Shown: positions 19,079 through 29,351 of the stretch, in pieces | Numbering within the stretch: position 1 is the stretch's first letter | How the letters are laid out: each line of letters begins with the position of its first letter | Source of the DNA: an uncultured Gammaproteobacteria bacterium | Lineage (GTDB): Bacteria; Pseudomonadota; Gammaproteobacteria; Eutrophobiales; Eutrophobiaceae | DNA: 64,000 nucleotides | Assembly: GCA_951812995.1 (NCBI GenBank) | Contig: CATOTD010000005.1 | Coordinates: 62,001 to 126,000, forward strand | Direction of reading: 5' to 3' | Position numbers and translations under genes: made by a program | Notes under the pieces: model-generated | What the model was told of the DNA's origin: nothing | The model's database searches: none | Seen by the model: only the letters and a program-made list of their open reading frames with translations

Positions 19079-20196
19079 ATGCGGCACAACAACGTAGTCC
19101 CTATTGATGAACAGGAACTGCAGGGCCATCTCAACAAAGTGGTACTGAAGACTGTGGAAGACACCCTTAACCAGATGCTGGACGCTGAGGCTGATGCGCT
19201 GGTGGGTGCTGATCGATACGAACGCACTGAGACGCGCAAAGACGACCGGTCTGGTAGCTACACCAGGAAGTGCCACACAAGGGCTGGAGAGCTTGAGTTA
19301 AAGATGCCGAAGCTACGCAAGCAGACCTTTGAGATGGCCATCATAGAGCGCTATCGGCACCGTGTAGCGTCAATTGAAGAGGCACTGATCGAGATGTATC
19401 TGGCTGGCGTATCGGTCTGACGGGTGGAGGATGTCACCGCAGCCCTCTGGGGTACCCGTGTTAGCTTAGGGACTATTTCAAAGCTCAACCAGCGTATCTA
19501 TGGGCAGATTGAAGAGTGGCGTAATCGCCCCATAGGGAGTGATTTCCCTTATGTATACCTGGACGGTGTTGTGCTCAAACGCAGTTGGGGCGGTGCAGTG
19601 AAGAACGTTTCTGTTCTAGTCGCCATAGGTGTTGGGGACGATGGATTCCGCCGCATTCCAGGGATTGTTGAAGGTACTAAGGAGGATAAGGCGGGATGGT
19701 CAGGATGCCTGCGTCATTTAAAGGCACGCGGTCTCAAGGGCATCAGGTTGGTGCTCAGTGATGCCTGTCTTGGGCGTCAGGAGTCGATAGGTGACTTCTA
19801 CCCTGATGCTGGCTGGCAGCGTTGTATTGTGCACTGCTACCGCAACGTCTTCAGTCATGTGTCTCGTGGTCGTGTCAAAGAAGTCTCTCGCATGTTGCAG
19901 GCTATCCATGCATCTGAATATCTGGAATCTGCCAGGCATAAGGCCACGGAGGTCGAGAAGAAACTCAGGGACATGAAGTTATCGAGTGCGGCGGATTGGC
20001 TGGGTAGTGCATGGAAGAGACCCTGACGTATTATCGGTTTCTGGCAGAGCACTGGATTCGCATTCGGACTAACAATCCTTTGGAGCGGATCATCCGAGAA
20101 ATCAGGCGGCGAACACGAGTAGTGTGTGCATTCCCGGATGGCAACTCGGCGTTGATGCTTTGTGCGGCAAGGCTTAGACACATCGCGGGGAGCTAG
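19079..20196 (+). pseudogene. IS256-family transposase, lineage b, copy 1
   Basis: Mutator-type transposase in three readable blocks. Block one ends at TGA 19418-19420 (YLAGVSV*RVEDV). Block two carries VYLDGVVLK and VLSDACLG (the two catalytic Asp regions) and ends KRP* at 20026. Block three, in the -1 frame, carries EHWIRIRTNNPLERIIREI with the third acidic residue. The same TGA and frame break recur in copy 3, and the frame break in copy 2. Confidence 0.88.
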
Positions 20197-20222
20197 TGGG
20201 GAACGCGGAAATATCTGAACAT

Positions 20223-21475
20223 GGAGACCTCGAACAACGCTGATTCTGGATGGATTTTGATGCGAGCACCAGTCGTTGTCACCCGCATAGCGGGTGTGAA
20301 GGTCAAGATCGGTGGTATTTGAGGCTGTGTTGTGCTGTTTGGGTCTGCCAGGGCGGGTATTTCCGGAATTTGGGCGGAGTCAGGCTGTGGCCTGTCGTCG
20401 CTCGTGGAAAATGAGACGGCGGAAGTTGTAGCTCAGGTTGGCCATGGTCATGCGGGCCTTCGCACGGGTTTGGCCGATTGAGCGGATGGCGGAGCGTGTC
20501 GCGTTGCCCCGACGAATATGCCTGGCCATGGGTTTGCCGCGTGGCTTCTTGCGGTGAATGTGTGAGCGGTACCCTTGCGCCTTCAGCCAAGCCTCATTCC
20601 TGGCCGAGCGGTACCTGGTATCGGCCCAAACCGCCTTCGAGCTGTTTGTCTCGTCCAGAACCGAGGACAGTTCATGCCCGTCGTAGCGAGCCGCATTCGT
20701 GCCAGTCTCACCCCGGATGAAGTGCCATTTGCGGTCAATGGACACGTGGTTCTTGTACCCAAAGTGTGGGACCGAGATATCGACAAGGCCAGTATCCTCC
20801 TCACCCTCCTTGGTCGTCTTGGCCTTTGAATACTTGACCGTCCAACGTGCATCGGTGTCTTTCTGCGCTGCCTTGGACAGATCATCGGGCCAGATGTCAG
20901 ACGCGGCCTCACCTGCCTTGGCGCGCTCCTTTTCTTCTTTCGTCATCCGCTGGCGCGGGGCAGAGACCAACGTGGCATCCACAATCTGACCGCCAGTCGG
21001 TTTGTATCCCCGCGCGCAGAGCTGAGCTTCAAACGCGGCAAACAGGGCCTTGAAGACACCCGCCTAGGTCAGCTTCTCTCTGAAAAGCCAGATCGTCTTC
21101 TGATCAGGTGTCGGCTCCCCGATTTGAAATCCTAGGAACCGTAGCCAACTGAAACGGTCACGAATGAGAAACTCCATCCGCTCATCACTCAGATTGTGCA
21201 TCAAGGCCAAGACCAGAACCTTGAACATCACAACGGCATCATAGGGCGGGCGACCACCTTTGGGACGTTCCCCATAGCCAAGTGCTTCAACAAGAACTGG
21301 GCGAAACACTTCGAAATCAACGTGCCGCTCCAAAACCTCAAGCGGATATCCCATCGCCGAAAGCCGCGCCAAATGATCCGTCAAATCAAACAATCCAGGT
21401 GCGTGCATAAACAAAATCCTCCCACATCAAGTGAATCAGACCGTACCACAAAATGTACGGTTTTTAGAGGCTTCC
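20223..21475 (-). mobile_element. GC-rich IS5-family element, copy A
   Basis: Ends are GGAGACCTCGAACAACG (left) and the complement of GGAAGCCTCTAAAAACCGT (right), imperfect inverted repeats. It is visibly richer in G and C than the surrounding genome, suggesting recent entry from another taxon. Four copies lie in the window (A 20223, B 30295, C 44588, D 61134). Copy A sits inside an IS256-b element. Confidence 0.85.
20380..21414 (-). pseudogene. IS5-family transposase, copy A
   Basis: The N-terminal frame (LFDLTDHLARLSAMGYPLEV) ends in TAG after FREKLT, where copy D has CAG. The rest (GGQIVDATLVSAPRQRMTK ... YKNHVSIDRKW ... SSKAVWADTRYRS) is open to the end IGQTRAKARMTMANLSYNFR...RRQATA. This copy has lost 46 bases between two GCGGATGG repeats, which joins the true C-terminal frame again but deletes ACVRLRERAHGSDHP. 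The expected catalytic Glu (VEHVFGYE region) is absent. Confidence 0.88.
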
Positions 21476-21555
21476 AGATGGATAAAGAAAAGGACTTTCA
21501 GATCGCGTAACAACCAGATTTAAGGGAAAGCCAAATCAGAAAGTGCGAAAGATTA

Positions 21556-21970
21556 TTGACACTAACTAGCCAACAAGTCACGGCAGGGAATGTGCATGAC
21601 TCACAAGCGTTGGATGACTTACTGCTAGGCGATGAAACAGCACTATACGTCGATGCGGCTTATTATTCTCAAAAAACACGGGATACACTTAAGCAACGGG
21701 GTATTGAAGACCAAGTGCAACGTAAAGGGTACCGAAACAAGCCGCTATCGAAAGCACTATACGCCGTAATGCCCGCATTGCGACCACATGTTCCACTGGA
21801 GAAAGGCCTTTTGTCACGTACAAATGGCACTATGGATTAGCGCGAATGCGCTGTATGCGCCTTGCCAAAACACGACCTTTTATGGCTTAGCAACAATGGC
21901 GGCCAATATTTGCAAAGGGGCAAAGTTTCTGGCTAAATATGACTTACCTGAACGTTGTTATGCAGGATAG
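21556..21970 (+). pseudogene. IS5-like transposase 3' fragment
   Basis: C-terminal half of another IS5-type transposase: TSQQVTAGNVHDSQALDDLL, ALYVDAAYYSQKTRDTL, then a frame change to NTTFYGLATMAANICKGAKFL and a normal stop after ERCYAG. The N-terminal half is missing where IS256-b ends. It differs from the TA, GC-rich and c lineages in this window. Confidence 0.75.
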
Positions 21971-21975
21971 ATGTG

Positions 21976-22364
21976 TCCAAAAGCAGGAAAAGTGCTCAGT
22001 TAAAGCACCTACTTTTAGAAGCAAAACCTATGGGATAAAAAATGATTTCAACGAAAAAACAGCAAGCCGGTTTTTCTACTATTCAAAATTGATAGGTTAC
22101 GCTGAGGCCTCTTATTATTTAACCCCCAAGACTTTTGGTTCTTATTTTATTAATTTTATTCTCAGATACGCGCCACGGTACCACCAGCGCAGACATTGAA
22201 TACGTATAGCGTGCTGTTGACACCATCCAAACCACAAACTGGTTCCCATTGTTGATTCTTTGGTCGGTTGACTGCTATTGGCGGTACCTGCGCCTCAATA
22301 AAACTCCAAACGCTACCATAGCATTCATCCTAAATCAAATTGGCTAGCACGTCAGCGATGTCAA
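21976..22364. other. Gap without recognisable genes
   Basis: About 390 bases between the transposase remnant and the end of the giant gene. ORFs here are short and I recognise no family, RNA gene or clear hairpin terminator for the giant gene. Confidence 0.5.
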
Positions 22365-25300
22365 TTACCCCAATACGCCATTAATATCGACATCGGTATC
22401 AACCAACAAGCGAGCATTGCCGTTATCGAACTGATGGAAATCCTGACCGCCGATGTTTACATTATCACCTTTAATCCAACCACTGTCCGCCGTTCTTACT
22501 GCGTCGTCAGCATCACCCAGCACCCGCAGGATAGTTGTCCCGTCTTGGGTGTCGTCGGAAATATCTAAAAGATCGCGTATATCAAGCTCAAGCGCATTAG
22601 CACCAGAACCAGTCAGATCGATTAATTCGACACCAGACACTTTATTGGGTAACAAATTAGTAAAGTCCAGGGTGATACCTGAACCATCAATACGGAGGAT
22701 ATCGTTGCCAGTACCACCATCAATGCGCCGAAACGTGGTATCAGCAACACCCAGCACGTCATCCCCAGCACCACCGCGCAAGACATCAGCACCACCGCCA
22801 CCAGTTAAATTATCATTGCCCGCACCGCCGATCAGGGTCTCAGCACTCGTATCGCCGGTCGTATTCACTGAGGCCGTCCCACCTGGCATCGCCTTGCCAA
22901 ATATCACATAGGCCTCGCCAGCATCACCGCCCTGATACGCGCCAACGATCAAATCATCGAAACCATCATCGTTCACGTCCCCGACCGCCGAGACGCTGAC
23001 AGCAGTAGCCTTATTTCTCGTATTGCTCTGGATGACGAAGCCATCAACGGCTGTCAAGCTACTCAAATCAATCACCGCACGTCCATCAGCGTCAGAAGAT
23101 CCAAACCCGTCCGCCTTACCAAATACTACATAGGCTGTGCCAACATCAAGACCATTGCCATTGCCAGAATGCGCACCAATAATTAAATCATCAAAACCAT
23201 CCCCGTTCACATCGCCAGCCGACGAGACACTGTATCCTGCCTTATCAAAATACGTACCGCCCTGAATAATGAAACCTTGATCCGCTGTTAAGCTAGCCAC
23301 ATCAATTACTTGGCGGTTCGTGTCAGCACCGTTATTCACCGCCGTCCCAAACCCAGCCGCCTTACCAAACACTACATACGCTTCACCAGCGTCAATACCG
23401 CCGTCATCACCTTGATACGCACCAATGATTAGATCATCGTAGCCGTCACCGTTCACATCCCCAGCCGATGAGACGCTGACCCCGGCTTTATCCATTGTCG
23501 CATCGCCCTGAATAATGAAACCTTGATCCGCCGTCAGGCTGGTCAGATCGATCACTTGGCGGTTCGTGCCAACACCGTTATCCACCGCCGTCCCAAACTC
23601 AGCCGCCTTACCAAACACCACATACGCCGCACCAGCGTCAACACCGCCGTCATTGCCTTGATACGCACCAACAATTAGATCATCGTAGCCGTCACCGTTC
23701 ACATCCCCAGCCAATGAGACGCTATATCCGGCTTGATCGCCTGCCGCATCGCCCTGAATAATGAAACCTTGGTCCGCCGTCAGGCTGGTCAGATCGATCA
23801 CTTGGCGGTTCGTGCCAGCACCGTTATCCACCGCCGTCCCAAACCCAGCCGCCTTACCAAACACCACATACGCCGCACCAGCGGAAACACCACCGGCATC
23901 GTCATGCGGCGCACCGATAATCAGATCATCATAACCATCCCCATTCACATCCCCAGCCGATGAGACGCTGTATCCAGCTTGATCGTCTGCCGCATCGCCC
24001 TGGATGATGAAGCCATCGGCCGCCGTCAGGCTGGTTAGATCGATCACTTGACGCTTATTGCCGTTAGTCTCCACCTCCGTCCCAAACCCGTTCTTCTTAC
24101 CAAACACTACATACGCCTCACCAGCGTCAACACCGCCGTCATCGCCTTGATACGCACCGATAATCAGATCATCATAACCATCCCCATTCACATCCCCAGC
24201 CGATGAGACGCTGTATCCGGCTTGATCGTCTGCCGCATCGCCCTGGATAATGAAACCTTGGGCCGCCGTCAGGCTACTCAGATCGATCAATTGGCGGTTC
24301 GTGCCAGCACCGTTATCCACCGCCGTCCCAAATCCGTTGTTGTTCTTGCCAAATATCACATAGGCCGCACCAATATATCCATCACTACCTGGTGCACCAA
24401 CGATCAGATCATCAATACCATCCCCGTTCACATCTCCCGCCCTCGAGACACTCAAACCAATGGAATCATCTGCCTCATCTGTATAATCTGTCACCTTTTG
24501 ATAACGTGCCACATCGCCCTGAATGATGAAGCCTTGGTCTCCTGTCAGAACGGATGCACGATACTCTGCTTCTTTAGGCGGTGTATATTTATGTTCCCCC
24601 CCGGTAAGCCAATCCAGACTTACCCGGGCAAAAATAATCATCTCCTGCTCCCCAAATTCATTACTTTCATAGAGAATCCCAATATCTCCATTGGGCAAAA
24701 CAGTAAGCGAAGAGTATTGACTGTCTCCGGCATATATTTGTTTCTTATATGCCCATGTCTCACCTTCATCCTCACTCATATACAGATATAAGTTTTTACG
24801 TTCATTAGGGTTATTAGTATTGGAAAACAAGATCCTGCTTTTATCAAAGCCATCGTTCACCGAGGTGTACCGTATAAGGTCGGCGTTATTCGTAGGATCG
24901 GGCAATTGCAACTCCCGAACAGAGGTTGTCCAGCTTTGCCCACCATCATCAGAATGAGAAATACGTCTATGGTTACCCGACCTCCTTTGATCCCTCATGC
25001 TCATATACAGGCGACCGTCATCCAATTCAACTACCTTGGACTCATCGCCATAGGGTGCCCCAGACCTAGGGGGAGTTCCTGTATAAATGTCCCAAGTGTA
25101 TCCCCCGTCATCGCTGTAGATCAGATGATTGGTTAATGCTGGAAACCCACCAAAAGCTGCTCGTCTAGCCGCTACCACAGCTATCATTCTGCCATCTCTG
25201 GTTTGGCTAAAGCTACCAGACGTTGCCCAGACAAGATGCCATCCATCAGGGTAAATATCATTTGTGATTTCTACCGGAGCCAACCACGTTGCACCATTGT

Positions 25301-28300
25301 CCTTACTTCTACTTACGAAAGTTCGTGCCCTATCAGTAGGCCTAGAGCCTGCTACGCCATTATATGCAAGGTAAAGCACCAATATATCACCTGTGATTTT
25401 ATCGGTGATGATGAGTGGGTCAGAGGCACCTTCTCTAGCACCAAAATCTCTAGCACCAAAATCTGCCAATGTTACCGCCTCGGACCAGGTTTTCCCGCCA
25501 TCAGTACTACGCTTTACCACAATATCAATATCTTCGTCGTTCCCTCTAAGATCTCCCCCAAGATAACGTTTGTCTACAGCCGCTATCAGGCTTCCGTCAA
25601 GGGCAGTGGTAAGCGCCGGTATTCTATAACGATGTGATCCATCATCCCCGGGATTCCATAAGATACTGTGTTCTGATAAAATTAGAGAAGAACCTGTTGC
25701 CTCAGTAGAAACAGGTGTTTCGATACTTCCATCAACAGTAACCGATTCGACTGTGGCATCTATAAACTCACCTTCTGTAGCGGAATCACTGATGTTGTAA
25801 GTAACCCAGAAATAATTATTACCACCTTGTAAGGTTTGTGAACCGTTTATTGTTATGATGCCTGTTGATGGTGATGCTGTACCAAATAAGGTGGTCGTAT
25901 CTAGTACCGAACTTTTACCTGTATAATACACATTGATGGTATCGATATTAGCCGGTTCCGTCCCTGCCAGCGTAATTTGTAGTTCGTTGATATCTAAAGC
26001 ATTTAACTCCCCAGCCATTTTAACATTTACCAAAATAACACGTTCATCTGTATGTCCGCGTATACTTCCACGATTGGCAGGCGCGGTTGTTTGTGGTGCA
26101 AGTTCTACAGATGAAAATGACATTGTTGCTGGTTTGTAATCTACAATGGTTGCGCCATTTACTAATCTAGCATTATGTCCATTACCAGAGATATCAGTAA
26201 CGGAATTGCCATCCACGTCCTCAAAGTTCCATGCCGCCAATAGCCCCGCTTCACGACCAGTTAAGCTAGTCTCCATATCTACAAGGAGTTCTGCGGCTGT
26301 CATCGCTTTGGAGAAAATCCTGATTTCGTCAATATCGCCCTCCATGAAATATGCACCTCTGCCACTACCAATAAACAAGTCACTAGCATTAGAAAAATCT
26401 GCTGTTCCTATAGAGGAATGTGACATGCTACTTACTAGTTTGCCATCAGTATAAAGACTGACCGTTTCGGCACTACGATCTACTACAAATGCAATATGGT
26501 GCCAGTCACCGTCAAGCGCAGCAATAGGACTGTAATCAGATCCTAACTTATCATTACCAGATGAATTTTCCAGAATGAGCTTATACTGTCCAGTTCCGGC
26601 GGTGTTGATAAAACCTTCATAACCAGCGCCGTCCGACCCCGCTCTTTTATCAAAAATAAAGTCATAAGAAGCTGGAGCCTCAGCCCTTACCCACAAGGTA
26701 AAAGTAAAACTTTTGCCAGGATCAATATCCAAATCGTCATGGTCGGCAACCTGCATATAATCATTTGTTCCGTCAAGACGTAGATACTTGCCATTGGGTG
26801 CAGTATCCGCGACCGTTATCGTGATGCTCTGGGTCTCCGTATGCATGCCGTCGGAGACTTCCACTTCCACTACATAATCGTTGTCATGCCCCGATACATC
26901 AAAGTCGGGTGCGTTCCCTATAAAGCTCAGCGCCTGCGTGTCGCTGTCAAGATTGAACAGGGCGCGGTCGGCACCGCCGCTAATCCTATAGGTCAGCTCC
27001 GCACCAGCATCCGCATCGGTTGCCTCCACCGTGAGCAGGACGGTACCAGCAACGGTGTTCTCCGCAATGTTCTTTGTTGTCGGCGAAGTAAATATCGGTG
27101 CCTCATTGACATCCGTGACCGTTATCGTGATGCTCTGGGTCTCCGTATGCATGCCGTCGGAGACTTCCACGTCCACTACATAATCGCTGCTACGCTCCGC
27201 CTCAAAGTCGGGTGCGTTCCCTATAAAGCTCAGCACCTGCGTGTTGCTGTCAAGAACGAACAGTGCGCGGTCGGCACCGCCACTAATCTTATAGTTCAGC
27301 ACCGCATCGGTATCCGCATCGGTTGCCGCCACCGTGAGCAGGGCGGTACCAGCAACGGTGTTCTCCGCAATCCTCTTTGTTGTCGGCGAAGTAAATGTTG
27401 GTGCCTCATTGACATCCGTGACCGTTATCGTGATGCTCTGGGTCTCCGTATACTTGCCGTCGGAGACTTCCACGTCCACTACATAATCGCTGCTACGCTC
27501 CGCCTCAAAGTCGGGTGCGTTCCCTATAAAGCTCAGCACCTGCGTGTCGCTGTCAAGATTGAACAGTGCGCTGTCGGCACCGCCGCTAATCTTATAGGTC
27601 AGCTCCGCACCAGCATCCGCATCGGTTGCCGCCACCGTGAGCAGGGTGGTACCAGCAACGGTGTTCTCCGCAATGTTCTTTGTTGTCGGTGAAGTAAATA
27701 TCGGCATATTGTCATTGACATCCGTGACCGCTATCGTGATGCTCTGGGTCTCCGTATACTTGCCGTCGGAGACTTCCACATCCACTACATACTTGTTGCT
27801 ACGCTCCGCCTCAAAGTCGGGTGCGGGCCCTATAAAGCTCAGCACCCGCGTGTTGCTGTCAAGATTGAACAGTGCGCGGTCGGCACCGCCGCTAATCTTA
27901 TAGGTCAGCACCGCATCGGTATCCGCATCGGTTGCCTTCACCGTGAGCAGGGTGGTACCAGCAGCGGTGTTCTCCGCAATGTTCTTTGTTGTCGGTGAAG
28001 TAAATATCGGTGCATTGTCATTGACATCCGTGACCGCTATCGTGATGCTCTGGGTCTCCGTATACTTGCCGTCGGAGACTTCCACGTCCACTACATACTT
28101 GTTGCTACGCTCCGCCTCAAAGTCGGGTGCGGGCCCTATAAAGCTCAGCACCTGCGTGTCGCTGTCAAGATTGAACAGTGCGCGGTCGGCACCGCCGCTA
28201 ATCTTATAGTTCAGCACCGCATCGGTATCCGCATCGGTTGCCGCCACCGTGAGCAGGGCGGTACCAGCAACGGTGTTCTCCGCAATGTTCTTTGTTGTCG

Positions 28301-29156
28301 GTGAAGTAAATGTTGGTGCATTGTCATTGACATCCGTGACCGCTATCGTTATGCTCTGGGTCTCCGTATACTTGCCGTCGGAGACTTCCACGTCCACTAC
28401 ATACTTGTTGCTACGCTCCGCCTCAAAGTCGGGTGCGGCCCCTATAAAACTCAGCACCTGCGTGTTGCTGTCAAGATTGAACAGTGCGCGGTCGGCACCG
28501 CCGCTAATCTTATAGTTCAGCACCGCATCGGTATCCGCATCGGTTGCCGCCACCGTGAGCAGGGCGGTACCAGCAACGGTGTTCTCCGCAATGTTCAGCG
28601 CATTCGGCGACATTATCTCAGGTGCGCTGGCATTCGTGTTCTCCACAATCAGCTCTACCCGCCGATCTAGCGCGTCAACGCTCACCGACACCACTGGCAA
28701 CTCACCTACTATATCCTTGCCAATGCCCACTAAACCAAATCCATTGATATCAGTGCTGCCCACAGGCACTCCGTCCGACTGGCTGGTAGCACGCCCCATT
28801 ACCCCCATCGGGTTGGTGCGCTGAACAACGATCGGATCGATACCCAATTTGGGCAAGGTGAAATCGTCTAAAAATGAGGTTTGATTACTACTCTGGTTGG
28901 TGATAACTTCAAAATTCCTGAGGTTTTGCCGCGCGAGATCTGCGATAACAACCGGCGAGAGATTGTTGATGAATACTTGTCCATTATCAAGCTGGAGAGT
29001 TAGCGAACTGCCGCCAACCCTAGCACTTAACAGATTTATTTGATCCGGCAAAACCACGCTCTCACCCGCTACTAGGTTCAAAGTTTGACCGGCTTCTAGT
29101 TCCTCGCTCCGTAAAATTACGCCATCGGCATTTACAATCTGGATTAATATCGACAT
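22365..29156 (-). CDS. Giant RTX adhesin with cadherin, LamG, sialidase and FG-GAP domains
   Basis: 2263 residues. Domains in order: BapA-prefix-like N-terminal region (~1-85, NLVAGESVVLPDQI); six cadherin-like repeats (~178-790); LamG/concanavalin-like domain (~795-985); BNR neuraminidase N-terminal domain (~1010-1160); sialidase (~1165-1510) with YRIPAL, five Asp boxes (such as STDGGKTW, SDDGGYTW) and YSSLTVLPNGDIGILYE, which carries the nucleophile Tyr and a conserved Glu; seven FG-GAP repeats (SVSSAGDVNGDGYDDLIIGA type, ~1520-2100); RTX nonapeptides (GGAGNDNLTGGGGADVL) and a type I secretion-like tail. It would be exported by a type I system (not in the window), bind Ca2+ and cleave terminal sialic acids. 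ATG 29156 follows GGGGGG. It is intact despite IS neighbours on both sides. Confidence 0.9.
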   Translation of the reverse strand: MSILIQIVNADGVILRSEELEAGQTLNLVAGESVVLPDQINLLSARVGGSSLTLQLDNGQVFINNLSPVVIADLARQNLRNFEVITNQSSNQTSFLDDFTLPKLGIDPIVVQRTNPMGVMGRATSQSDGVPVGSTDINGFGLVGIGKDIVGELPVVSVSVDALDRRVELIVENTNASAPEIMSPNALNIAENTVAGTALLTVAATDADTDAVLNYKISGGADRALFNLDSNTQVLSFIGAAPDFEAERSNKYVVDVEVSDGKYTETQSITIAVTDVNDNAPTFTSPTTKNIAENTVAGTALLTVAATDADTDAVLNYKISGGADRALFNLDSDTQVLSFIGPAPDFEAERSNKYVVDVEVSDGKYTETQSITIAVTDVNDNAPIFTSPTTKNIAENTAAGTTLLTVKATDADTDAVLTYKISGGADRALFNLDSNTRVLSFIGPAPDFEAERSNKYVVDVEVSDGKYTETQSITIAVTDVNDNMPIFTSPTTKNIAENTVAGTTLLTVAATDADAGAELTYKISGGADSALFNLDSDTQVLSFIGNAPDFEAERSSDYVVDVEVSDGKYTETQSITITVTDVNEAPTFTSPTTKRIAENTVAGTALLTVAATDADTDAVLNYKISGGADRALFVLDSNTQVLSFIGNAPDFEAERSSDYVVDVEVSDGMHTETQSITITVTDVNEAPIFTSPTTKNIAENTVAGTVLLTVEATDADAGAELTYRISGGADRALFNLDSDTQALSFIGNAPDFDVSGHDNDYVVEVEVSDGMHTETQSITITVADTAPNGKYLRLDGTNDYMQVADHDDLDIDPGKSFTFTLWVRAEAPASYDFIFDKRAGSDGAGYEGFINTAGTGQYKLILENSSGNDKLGSDYSPIAALDGDWHHIAFVVDRSAETVSLYTDGKLVSSMSHSSIGTADFSNASDLFIGSGRGAYFMEGDIDEIRIFSKAMTAAELLVDMETSLTGREAGLLAAWNFEDVDGNSVTDISGNGHNARLVNGATIVDYKPATMSFSSVELAPQTTAPANRGSIRGHTDERVILVNVKMAGELNALDINELQITLAGTEPANIDTINVYYTGKSSVLDTTTLFGTASPSTGIITINGSQTLQGGNNYFWVTYNISDSATEGEFIDATVESVTVDGSIETPVSTEATGSSLILSEHSILWNPGDDGSHRYRIPALTTALDGSLIAAVDKRYLGGDLRGNDEDIDIVVKRSTDGGKTWSEAVTLADFGARDFGAREGASDPLIITDKITGDILVLYLAYNGVAGSRPTDRARTFVSRSKDNGATWLAPVEITNDIYPDGWHLVWATSGSFSQTRDGRMIAVVAARRAAFGGFPALTNHLIYSDDGGYTWDIYTGTPPRSGAPYGDESKVVELDDGRLYMSMRDQRRSGNHRRISHSDDGGQSWTTSVRELQLPDPTNNADLIRYTSVNDGFDKSRILFSNTNNPNERKNLYLYMSEDEGETWAYKKQIYAGDSQYSSLTVLPNGDIGILYESNEFGEQEMIIFARVSLDWLTGGEHKYTPPKEAEYRASVLTGDQGFIIQGDVARYQKVTDYTDEADDSIGLSVSRAGDVNGDGIDDLIVGAPGSDGYIGAAYVIFGKNNNGFGTAVDNGAGTNRQLIDLSSLTAAQGFIIQGDAADDQAGYSVSSAGDVNGDGYDDLIIGAYQGDDGGVDAGEAYVVFGKKNGFGTEVETNGNKRQVIDLTSLTAADGFIIQGDAADDQAGYSVSSAGDVNGDGYDDLIIGAPHDDAGGVSAGAAYVVFGKAAGFGTAVDNGAGTNRQVIDLTSLTADQGFIIQGDAAGDQAGYSVSLAGDVNGDGYDDLIVGAYQGNDGGVDAGAAYVVFGKAAEFGTAVDNGVGTNRQVIDLTSLTADQGFIIQGDATMDKAGVSVSSAGDVNGDGYDDLIIGAYQGDDGGIDAGEAYVVFGKAAGFGTAVNNGADTNRQVIDVASLTADQGFIIQGGTYFDKAGYSVSSAGDVNGDGFDDLIIGAHSGNGNGLDVGTAYVVFGKADGFGSSDADGRAVIDLSSLTAVDGFVIQSNTRNKATAVSVSAVGDVNDDGFDDLIVGAYQGGDAGEAYVIFGKAMPGGTASVNTTGDTSAETLIGGAGNDNLTGGGGADVLRGGAGDDVLGVADTTFRRIDGGTGNDILRIDGSGITLDFTNLLPNKVSGVELIDLTGSGANALELDIRDLLDISDDTQDGTTILRVLGDADDAVRTADSGWIKGDNVNIGGQDFHQFDNGNARLLVDTDVDINGVLG
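22930..24560 (-). repeat. Seven FG-GAP repeat units in the giant gene
   Basis: Coding repeats of roughly 75 codons with the core AGDVNGDGYDDLIIGA, separated by AYVVFGKAAGFGTAVDN-type linkers. Copies 2-5 are close to identical at DNA level, so recent unequal exchange is likely. Seven units are expected to close one integrin-alpha-like beta-propeller; each DVNGDG is a Ca2+ site. Confidence 0.85.
26790..28625 (-). repeat. Six ~306-bp cadherin-coding tandem repeats
   Basis: Units of 102 codons (102 aa spacing is also visible in the antisense ORFs at 27637, 27943, 28249 and 28555). Each contains IAENTVAGTALLTV, ATDADTDAVL and YVVDVEVSDGKYTETQSI. The middle units are nearly identical in DNA, differing at few positions; the last unit differs most (FDVSGHDNDYVVEVEV). 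Confidence 0.9.
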
Positions 29157-29351
29157 ATCTAACCCCCCAATTTAATATTTAATTACAGTGACAACTTTAA
29201 ATTAATCCTGCATAGGAAAATTTAATAAACGGTTTCAACACACTATAAATCGCCACTACCCCTTTTAACTAGTTAAAAACCCGAGTATAACTGAAAATAT
29301 AAGAAAAGCAAATAAAAATAATAGAAGTGTTCCCCAAAATCTGGACAACGC

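Larger units (their letters stand above)
19074..21564 (+). mobile_element. IS256-family element, lineage b, copy 1, carrying an IS5-type insertion
   Basis: The 5' end is missing: the transposase lacks its first ~9 codons and abuts the IS3-a remnant. The 3' end reads GATTATTGACACTA (21551-21564), the same terminus as in the other two copies. IS5-type copy A interrupts it at 20223-21475. Comparison with 53401-53460 shows about 10 bases of the host element lost at the insertion point, so there is no clean target duplication. Confidence 0.8.

Noticed and set aside
26841-27692. 283-codon plus-strand ORF and the 88-codon ORFs at 27637, 27943, 28249 and 28555
   Set aside because: Antisense shadows of the cadherin-coding repeats; their regular 306-base spacing and near-identity follow from the minus-strand gene.
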